Positions 56,536 through 64,000 of a stretch of 64,000 nucleotides of DNA are shown here, one piece after another; position 1 is the stretch's first letter, and the number at the start of each line of letters is the position of its first letter. The position numbers and the translations under genes were made by a program. The notes under the pieces were generated by a model. The model ran no database searches. It was not told the origin of the DNA and saw nothing but the letters and a program-made list of their open reading frames with translations. The stretch covers positions 30,209,242-30,273,241 of the forward strand of contig NC_085141.1 in the NCBI RefSeq assembly GCF_024139115.2, read 5' to 3'. This DNA comes from Armigeres subalbatus (Eukaryota > Arthropoda > Insecta > Diptera > Culicidae).

Positions 56536-58159
56536 CCAAATGGCATAATTCCATTTGGCATAAGGCCGTTTGGCATAATGCCATTTGGCATAACAATTTA
56601 AATGTCTAAAGGCCATTTGGCATAAAGGCCATTTGGCATAACGACCATTTGGCATAAATTGTTGGGTACCTCGAGGCCATTTGACATAACGACCGTTTGG
56701 CATAATGACCATTTGGCATAATCCTCGAAAAATGAATTAAATACAACGGGCCGTTTAGCAAAACTACCATTTGGCACAAAAAAGGTTAATCGTAGAAATA
56801 TATCGACATTGTTGTTTCATAAGGGCGAAAGTCGCAAACGTAAACATTGACTTCTTCTACTGATTTCAGGAAGATTAAAGACTTTTGGCGATATTTTCCA
56901 CTTCTGTTTGTTAAAAGGCGCGCAGTGCCAGTACCGGTTCCAAGTGATTGTTAGCTGGGAGCGGTCCTAGTTGTTGAGAAATTTGCAGGAAAAGGCATTG
57001 TTTACGATTGCGAGTATGCATTTGCCCGGGATGAAGCAAAAAATAAGATGGCTCCTTCTTTAAAAGTACGCATTTGCCCGGGATGAAGCAAAAGGGTAGA
57101 TGCCTCTTTCTATAAAAGTACGCATTTTCCCGGAAGAATGCAAAAGAGTAGATAACTCCTTCTTTAAAAGTATGCATTTGCCCGGGATAATGCAAAAAAG
57201 AAGATGACTCCTTCTTTAAAAGTACGCATTTGCCCGAAATTAGGCAAATGAGTAGATGACTCATTTTTTTAAAGTATGCATTTGCCCGGAATAAGGCAAA
57301 AGAGTAGATGACTCCTTCTTTAAAAGTATGCATTTCCCCGGGATAAAGCAAAAAAAGAAAATGACTCCTTCTTTCAAAGTACGCATTTGCCCGGGATGAA
57401 GCAAAAAGGGAAATGACTCCTTCTTTAAAAGTACGCATTTACTCGAAATAAGGCAAAAGAAATATGACCTTAAAAATTTTCACACACACACTTTCACTCC
57501 AACACTGCTCACAACATGCCGTAGAAACAAAAAATACTGCGGCGCGCTTTGTAAATTTTTCAAGCGAACAAAGATCATGGGAAAAGTACACGGTCGAATA
57601 TATTAAGCGTGAAAATGTTGTGAAAACTGCCAACGCATTATTTGGTCTACTCAGCTCTATTGTATACACAGGTGATTGTAATGCCAAAGCCACGGAGCAA
57701 CTCATAAGCAGGATCAGAAGCAGCACGGCGAACCACGGAACATATGCCAATATTCATTAGTCTAAGTTTGAAGACATATATCAGATTAAACTGTACTTCT
57801 TTGTATTTTTATCCCGAGCCATTTTGTTAATCCCATTTTTTGGTTGCTATCCGTTAGGAGAAAAAGTAAATCACTCTTTAAAATACGCATATGCCCAGAA
57901 AAAGGCAATAATACAGATGTAAATTGAGCTTCTTCCTAGAGTTTTTATAATTCTTTTAATTTTTATGCTAAATGGTCATTATGCCAAATGGTCGTTATGC
58001 CAAATGGCCCTAAAATCATTATGACTATTTTTCTTTATTATGCCAAACGGTCGTTATGCCAAATGGTATTTATGCCAAATGGCCCCTGGCTATTCAACTC
58101 GTTATGCCAAATGGCATTATGCCAAACGGACTTATGCCAAATGGAATTATGCCATTTGG
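56536..58159. mobile_element. 1.62-kb element made of iterated CATTTGGCATAA words
   Basis: A 59-bp terminus beginning CCAAATGGCATAATTCCATT is mirrored at the right end with one visible mismatch. It consists of about 15-bp iterations of CC(A/G)TTTGGCATAAxx. More copies of the word lie subterminally on both sides (to about 56780 and from about 57970). The interior holds a 52-bp minisatellite and a non-repetitive patch (about 57464-57760) with overlapping sense (98-codon) and antisense (103-codon) ORFs I do not recognise. No TSD is recoverable. The superfamily is unknown. Confidence 0.75.
57012..57465. repeat. 52-bp minisatellite, about 8.5 units
   Basis: GCATTTGCCCGGGATGAAGC or variants recur every 52-53 bp, each followed by GACTCCTTCTTTAAAAGTA. 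The minus strand is open through the array in a frame that cycles with each unit, giving a 175-codon by-product ORF. A further degraded unit lies at 57868-57925. Confidence 0.9.
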
Positions 58160-58381
58160 TCTACCACGCTGCCACCTTTCGAAATATCAGCTGCACGCGT
58201 CTCCAGTTCTTCAACGAAGGACCATTTCACCGTGGCATCTTCCAGTCGGCTTGTGTTGAACCGTCGTCCAACTCTCTCATCTTGCCGACGAATCCGCGTA
58301 ATGCGTATTTCGCCGATGAGGAGGTGATGGTCAGACGCGATATCGACACTACGTTTATTCCGTACATCAAGAAGGCTCCGT

Positions 58382-58655
58382 ATCGGAGCCCTCCTTAGCC
58401 GTGCGGTAAGACGCGCGGCTACAAAGCAAGACCATGCTGAGGGTGGCTGGGTTCGATTCCCGGTTCCGGTCTAGACAATTTTCGGATTGGAAATTGTATC
58501 GACTTCCCTAAAAGTATCATCGTGCTAGCCTCATGATTGCAAAAATGGTAACTTGGCTTAGAAACCTCGCAGTTAATAACTGTGGAAGTGCTTAATGAAC
58601 ACTAAGCTGCGAGGCGGGCTCTGTCCCAGTGTGGGGATGTAATGCCAATAAGAAA
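58382..58655 (+). mobile_element. tRNA-derived SINE, Feilai-like, with 13-bp TSD
   Basis: AAGAAGGCTCCGT (58369-58381) is repeated as AAGAATGCTCCGT (58656-58668). The LINE text of family A at 23925-23940 shows the single copy expected at the empty site. Confidence 0.92.
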
Positions 58656-58916
58656 AAGAATGCTCCGTTTCCATTTTCGGTTGATGCAGATGTGGTCGAT
58701 TTGATTTTCTGTAAAGCCGTCACGGGAGACCCACGCGACCTTGTGAACCGGTCGATGAGGGAAGAGCAACCCCTTGATCACCATGTCGTTATTACCACAA
58801 AATTCTACGAACAGCTCCTCGTTTTCGCTCATTTCTCTGAGACCATGGCGTCCCATAATGCGCTCATGATTCGAGTTGTCGGATCCGATCTTCGCAATCT
58901 TTGTGATACATGAAAA

Positions 58917-59700
58917 TTATTTATTTTGGAATTCGCTTTTCAAATTTTTTAGGGGAGGGGACAAGTGGTTCTGGGGGGAGCCAGGACCCACCTCTCGCCG
59001 TTTGTTACGCCAATGGCGGTGGTGCAAGACCATAAAACCCGTCAACTTTTACAAATTTTAATTAGATGGAACTGTGATACCCACCACTGATAAATCCCTT
59101 CCAGCTCGCCACATTTTTTTAAAATTATTACACTTTTTTATTTAACTGTTAATTATTACTTTCACTTTCTGTGTTAGTCTTATTTATGTAATCAATCAAA
59201 AACGCTGCACTTGGGATTTGATATTTCATTTTTTTAAATTGAATAAAAAATGCAAAGCATGTTCTAAACAAAAATGATTGCTTGTTATTTAACTCTTCGC
59301 TACACCATCTGTTGTATTATTAGGTAATTTGAACCAAGTTAACGTTTTCAAAAATGTTGTAGAATAATACAAACTAAAGTTTTTTTTTCAAATTTTGATC
59401 AATGCAATTTAAACATAAGAAGCTTATACCAACGTACACGTTTGTTTTTGTCGTTCGTTATTTTCGGTTTTACCTATCCACTTAACTATATTTTGCTTGC
59501 TTCATGCTCCCTCCCTCACTTATTTTTTCTTACTCGTGTAAAGATTTCACCGCACGTTACATTCAGAAGAGCAGCGTGTGGCTTCCAAAAAGTTCCATCC
59601 CCAATTCAACGACCCGATCCGACCCGACCCATGGGTATGTGTTGTATCTCATAAGGCAGATTTTCAGAAGAAAATGTTTTTTTTACAACTTACTTACCAC
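58917..59700. other. 3' flank of legless, no other gene seen
   Basis: AT-rich. On the minus strand a GTAAGTAAG donor consensus begins 4 nt after the legless stop, so part may be a 3' UTR intron or an unannotated downstream intron. The phrase CGATCCGACCCGACC near 59610 is unassigned. Confidence 0.45.
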
Positions 59701-62061
59701 TTAGGTGCTGGCCATTGACGTCTGGGGCGTTAGGGGCCCACCAGCGCCACCCGGAGTCGGGTGTCCTCCCTGGGGCGTTTGAGGTGTTAATGGTCCTTGC
59801 TGACTGCCGGGTCCTCCTTGTTGCTGCTGCTGTTGGTGGTGTTCTGGAGAAACTGACTGTTCCTTCGATTTGCCATTGTTGGTTGGATTTTGAGCACCTT
59901 GCGGGTTGGGAGTGCCATTGCTGCCACCGGGACCATTTGGTCCTGGTGTACCTGGTTGCTGTTGCTGCTGCTGGGGGGCATTCGGAAGCATCATCTGGTG
60001 AGGCCCTCCTCCTTTCAGGGGGTCAACGTCATCCACTAGAGGAGAATGCGGAAGAGGTCCACCTTGGTCTGGCATTTTGGGCATCATATTGGGAACACCG
60101 GGGCCACCTGGGCCAGGACCTCCAGGAACACCCATTCGTTGCATTCCAGGATTAAACATTCCTGGACCGGGGCCGGGACCACCGTGATTGTTCATACTGT
60201 TGTAGCCTCCACCCATTTCACTCATCGGGGGGAATATGGGATCTGGATCTTGTTTGTACATGCGGTTCATCGGAACACCAGGACCCATCGGCCCCATAGG
60301 GCCTCCAGGTCCCATAGGACCACCACCGCCGGGACCCATAGGTCCCCCCATAGGACCCATTGGTCCACCTCCTGGACCACCCATGTACATTCCGGGGTTC
60401 ATCATGCCCGGTTTATTGTACTGCATAGGTGGAATCTGTTCGTTGATCATACCTGGGCCAGGTCCATCCGGGCCACCCATGGGGCCATTCGCACCCAGAG
60501 GAGTGTTCATGAAAGCTGGATTCAATGGCCGATTCGGTGGTCCTCCGAAATCAGGACAGGGCATACCACCTCGGAATTGAGGCCTCATGCCCATACCGTG
60601 CGGATCCATCATTCCTCGATTCTCAGGGAAGAATATTTTCTGCATTTGTCTGAGTGTGGCCAATTGCTGTTCACGGTGCTGCCGCTGTTGTGGGGTGAGG
60701 TTTTCGTCTGGTACTTTCACGCCTTGTAACGATGGCTGCGGGTGACCTCGGGATTGTGAGAGAACATTTCCTCCTTTCATGAGTGGTAGGGAAGCGACCA
60801 GGGAATTCATCTTATCTATGATAGTCGAGCTGGTATGACCTCCACTTCCAGGCCCGGGCCCCCCTGGTGAAGGATTTTCCATTTTTATTACAGGTCCTGG
60901 ATGGCCAGGACCAGGTCCACCAGGATGATCACCCGATTGTTCAGGCCCATCAAGGCATGAATTTGGAGTATGGTGTATCGTCGATGGTTTGGACATTCCG
61001 TCGGGCCCGGGCATTCGCATATGATGTCCATCATTAGGGTACATTGGAAGTGAACCGTCTTGATCCTTACACGGATTTGGGGTATGGTGAATTGTGGCGG
61101 ACTTTTTTCCGCCCATTGGGCCTCCATCTACACCGGGTCCCATCCATCCCATGTGATGATCGTTTGCGAACATTGGCACCGAGTTGTCATTCTCCAGGCA
61201 TGAGTTCGGAGTGTGGTGAATAGTGGCTGGCTTTTTTAAACCATCTGGAGGTCCACCGGGACCGCCAGGGCCTGCATTCATTCGCATGTGATGATCCGGT
61301 GAACCGTGCCCATGATCCATCCACGGCGACATCGCTCCAGCTACTCCATCATCCGGACCACACGGGACGAGTCGATTCTGTTTTTGCATATGAGCACAAT
61401 GATAGGCAATGATCGAGTTGTAGTGGCCATTTATCACCGCTTCCGCGCCTTTGTTCGCCAAACCCGTGCTGAATACGAAAATTTGACTCTGCTGTTGTGT
61501 GTATTCCAATTTATTCGATGGTTTGTTTGACATCATTCCCGGAATTCCCTGATTCATTTTGGCACCCTCCGGATGTCCATCCGGTCCACCGGGGCCACCC
61601 ATTTTCGACATAGTGTCAATTCCTGGTCCACTATTTGCCACGCTACTGTTGATACTGCACGAGTCCGATGATTTTGGTCCGTTTCCTACGGATACTCCTC
61701 CCTTCATCGGTGAGTTGTCTTCCTTTCCAAGACCAAAACTATTCATTAAATCGTTGTCTCCCCGTGGTCCTACCGATTGTTGCTGTTGTCCTGGTCCAAC
61801 AGCCGATTCCAATTTGTTCATTTTCTTACTGCGACTACCCGGTCCGGTAATTTCCCCTGGTTCCGACCTTTTCGGCATACCTCTTCGTCCTCCTGCTTGT
61901 GGTGGCTGCTGCTGCGTTGGCGGAATATAATCGCAATGCATTCCACCTACGGGGCCATCTAAAATCCAATCAGAATAGAACGATCATTCATCCGCGGGTT
62001 CAGCCCGCGATGCGGAAGCATCTCCCTACTTACCGTACCCTCCGCCGATGCAACTGGTCAT
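59701..62061 (-). CDS. lgs: Legless/BCL9 homolog, Wnt pathway scaffold
   Basis: Legless (BCL9) links Armadillo/beta-catenin to Pygopus in the nucleus and so activates Wingless targets. Inferred exons: 62061-62034 (28 nt, MTSCIGGGY plus 1 nt), donor GTAAGT, a 75-bp intron, acceptor GATTTTAG, exon 61958-59701; 761 aa. HD1 (about aa 166-197, SQIFVFSTGLANKGAEAVIN) would bind the Pygo PHD finger. HD2 (about 428-455, NLTPQQRQHREQQLATLRQM, then QKIFFPE) would bind beta-catenin. Between them the motif ATIHHTPN(S/P)C occurs three times (about aa 254, 297, 335). The rest is Gly/Pro/Met/Gln-rich, as in the family. It is much shorter than my recollection of fly Lgs and human BCL9 (about 1400 aa), and a perfect splice donor lies 4 nt after the stop, so the 3' end may be incomplete. 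Confidence 0.88.
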
Positions 62062-62729
62062 TCAAAACACAGGCAGCTCAGCACGGCAGCAGTCGTCCTA
62101 TAGGCAGGTAGCGCTTGACTTAATTGCAAATGTAGCGCTTTTCACCGTTCCCGCGGGACTATTTTTACATCCAACGGGTGCGCCGCTTTTCGGACTACAA
62201 TCGGGTACTGGTCAACGGCAGGTTCGCACAATGTTTCGGACAATTTGGACACTAATTTTAAACGGCCTGTGACAGCTTGGATTCGCAAATTCCTTTCTTT
62301 TGCTCTCTTCTCTAATGGCTCGTTTCGGTTTTCGCCTTTTTTTCCTTCTCCGATGCTTCTGTTTTGCGTTTGACAAGTTTCGTTTTCCAATGCGTTCCTT
62401 GCCTTGTACTAAAATGAATTTACCCAACGTTGACCTTAATCTACTCAAAATTGAGAAAATTAAATTTACTCAAAATTTGAGTGATTGTACACGGTTAGAA
62501 AGAAGTACCTAATATTTGGTATTTTTCACTCAAATCGGGAATTCAGTTTGGGAAGCCAAATTAGGTTTTTTTCTTAAATTATAGGTAAAATTTACTCAAT
62601 ATAAGGCCAAATATACATAATTTAAAATAGAAACTACCCAAAAGTTAGGTAAATTTCTTTTCTGAACATGCGAGATTACTTAAAATTGAGTTCCCACATT
62701 TTACTGCTATTGTTGAATGGTTTTGCTAA
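62062..62729. other. legless 5' flank and AT-rich repeat
   Basis: 62062-62300 on the minus strand is the likely 5' UTR/promoter side of legless. From about 62420 repeated TTACTCAAAATT(T/G)AG phrases suggest a degraded inverted repeat (TACTCAAAATTGAG, ACTCAAAATTTGAG). Small ORFs are not convincing. Confidence 0.45.
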
Positions 62730-63179
62730 AAGATATTTTAGTTACTACACTGACAAAAATCCAATCATATCCATTATGTGTGGCACACATAAATTTTGAC
62801 TATAGCATTTCCCACATAACGGCTATGTGAATTCGCATAGCACATATGTGGAATCACACATAACCCTTATTAACTAATAACCTTTATGTGGATTTTCCCA
62901 TAGCGGGTGGTTATTAACGCACACATAAAATTTATTTGTAAATTTCTTTAGATTTTTGCCAATAAAAATGTGTGGATTTTTATTAGTGTAGATAAAGATT
63001 GTCGCTGTCGTCGCTGTCCGGAACATCTTTTTCTTGCGAGGATAGGGGAGCTAAATGTCAAAGAAGGAAAATCCATACGATTTGACAGCTTGATACCCAA
63101 CATGTTCCGGACAGCAGAACAAAGGGAACCGAAGCGACAATCTTTATCTATAAATAACTAAAATATCTGTTTTTTTTTT
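62730..63179. mobile_element. MITE of the 49-236 family, with 8-bp TSD
   Basis: Ends AAAAGATATTTTAGTTACTA and ACTAAAATATCT plus a T-rich extension; GTTTTGCT flanks at 62722-62729 and 63180-63187. It is interrupted by another MITE at 62750-62988. Confidence 0.85.
62750..62988. mobile_element. 239-bp TA-flanked MITE nested in another MITE
   Basis: Starts CACTGACAAAAATCC and ends GGATTTTTATTAGTG; TA on both sides (62748-62749, 62989-62990). Removing it with one TA restores TTACTAGATAAAG, exactly the text of the host family at 64-77. Confidence 0.92.
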
Positions 63180-63203
63180 GTTTTGCTCTTGCTGCTTTTA
63201 CTA

Positions 63204-63320
63204 CACTAATAAAAATACACACATTTTTATTGACAAAAATCTAAAGAAATTTACAAATAAATTTTATGTGTGCGTTAATAACAACCCGCACATATAGGAG
63301 AATCCACATAAACCTTGTTT
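63204..63320 (-). mobile_element. Truncated second copy of the nested TA MITE
   Basis: CACTAATAAAAATACACACA, then TTACAAATAAATTTTATGTG, match the reverse complement of 62925-62988. The far end is missing. Confidence 0.8.
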
Positions 63321-63389
63321 GTTCAAAATCGGGCCAATCTGAAAAAACAGCATTTTATTCGATTTTTGTTTTAAATTTTTTAAATACTT

Positions 63390-64000
63390 CATTTCATTTA
63401 TTTAGTTTACATCTAAACAGATAACACTGAATCAACCATTTGACGCCACAATACACGGTTCGAGGCCGCATCTCTCCATCCTCGGATACGCCCCACGCTC
63501 GCCAAGTCGTTTTGCACCTGGTTTGCCCATCTCGCTCCCTGCGCTCCACGCCGTCTCGTACCTGCCGGATCGGAAGCGAACACCATCTTTGCAGGGTTGC
63601 TGTCCGGCATGCTTGCAACATGTCCTGCCCATCGTACCCTTCCGGCTTTAGCTACCTTCTGGATACTGGGTTCGCCGTAGAGTTGGGCGAGCTCATGGTT
63701 CATTCTTCGCCGCCACACACCGTCTTCTTGCACACCGCCAAAGATGGTCCTAAGCACCCGTCTCTCGAATACTCCGAGTGCTTGCAAGTCCTCCTCGAGC
63801 ATTGTCCATGTTTCATGTCCGTAGAGGACAACCGGTCTTATAAGCGTCTTGTTGTCATGTCATGTATTTGGTGCGGTGGCGAATCTTTTTCGACCGCAGT
63901 TTCTTCTGGAGCCCGTAGTAGGCCCGACTTCCACAGATGATGCGCCTTCGTATTTCACGACTAACGTTGTTGTCAGCCGTTAGCAAGGATCCGAGCTCGG
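63390..64000 (-). pseudogene. RTE-like LINE remnant (family D), runs off the window
   Basis: The minus-strand frame 63802-63413 encodes the C-terminal region (LGVFERRVLRTIFGGVQEDG, WRRRMNHELAQLYGEPSIQ, RVRWAGHVASMPDSNPAKM). Upstream, 64000-63803 continues in other frames (NNVSREIRRRIICGSRAYYG), so it is frameshifted. The 3' end is an A-rich ACTAAATAAATGAAATGAAG tail near 63390. It resembles family B at the protein level. Confidence 0.85.

Larger units (their letters stand above)
55395..58910 (-). mobile_element. RTE-like LINE family A, second copy, split
   Basis: Plus-strand order is 3' end first: 55395-55500 matches 29300-29390 (GCAACGCTCAGGATGGAGAT in reverse complement). RT lies at 55500-56535 in broken frames (VENVESFQYLGSQMAADGG; GLRQGCILSPLLFLIVIDEI; VKVPKKGDLTVCDNWRGIML). 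Then comes the 56536-58159 insert, then the end of the linker and the endonuclease at 58160-58910, itself split by a SINE. The segment between GGSVEDQ and the RT start is missing around the insert, so insertion and deletion coincide. Confidence 0.85.

Noticed and set aside
56287..56712. Peptide with repeated MPNG..YAKW words
   Set aside because: A by-product of the CATTTGGCATAA word array running into LINE sequence.
57012..57465. Repetitive 175-codon antisense ORF as a gene
   Set aside because: It is generated by the 52-bp minisatellite, whose frames all lack stops; no start context or family signal.
60046..60729. Plus-strand ORFs rich in His/Arg/Thr or Gly/Pro opposite legless
   Set aside because: Shadows of the Gly/Pro-rich legless coding sequence, which has recognisable HD1 and HD2 domains.

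Overview
The window looks like nuclear chromosomal DNA from a culicine mosquito, most likely Aedes. The grounds are: short GT-AG introns in insect-type genes (ESF1, MTPAP, legless); several copies of a tRNA-derived SINE with an (AAG)n tail that resembles the Aedes Feilai family; many RTE/I-type LINE remnants; and dense layers of small inverted-repeat transposons. There are no operons, CRISPR arrays, rRNA genes or believable free-standing tRNA genes. Family names rest on recognition, because no database search was possible.

Four host genes are supported. ESF1 (+, 18265-20990, two exons) encodes a nucleolar pre-rRNA processing factor. MTPAP (-, 30172-32080) encodes the mitochondrial poly(A) polymerase; a 55-bp intron restores a presequence-like N terminus. 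A 382-codon gene of unknown function (+, 49597-50745) has a likely 5' UTR intron. legless/BCL9 (-, 59701-62061) encodes a Wnt/Wingless co-activator scaffold whose first coding exon is only 28 nt. These genes are not functionally linked; they are islands in transposon-rich DNA.

Layout. 1-8.3 kb: a MITE, a 126-bp satellite and a 4.85-kb TTAA-flanked giant inverted-repeat element. 8.67-14.52 kb: a full-length but frameshifted I-type LINE with a 12-bp target-site duplication (TSD). 14.5-18.2 kb: degenerate repeats upstream of ESF1. 21.4-29.4 kb: a nest in which an RTE LINE holds a second RTE LINE, which holds a 2.6-kb DNA element; each boundary is marked by a TSD. 32.35-33.25 kb: a TA-flanked DNA element. 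33.5-38.9 kb: a young Ty3/gypsy-type LTR retrotransposon (two 297-bp LTRs with one visible difference) whose gag-pol is frameshifted. 39.6-42 kb: a hammerhead-like motif, a minisatellite and an RTE remnant. 42.4-45 kb: a three-level nest of inverted-repeat elements, one of whose empty sites is preserved at 8.2 kb. 45.1-48 kb: a SINE, a hAT-like foldback element containing a 53-bp perfect palindrome, two 155-bp palindromic MITEs and a TA element. 52-58.9 kb: chimeric LTR/LINE remnants and a 1.6-kb element built of iterated CATTTGGCATAA words. 62.7-64 kb: a MITE nested in a MITE and the end of another RTE copy.

No clearly new biochemical system is visible. The observations most worth following are the hammerhead-like motifs, the TSD-dated insertion nests, the giant inverted-repeat element, the word-iterated element, the uncharacterised 382-aa protein, and the triplicated motif and near-stop splice donor in legless.
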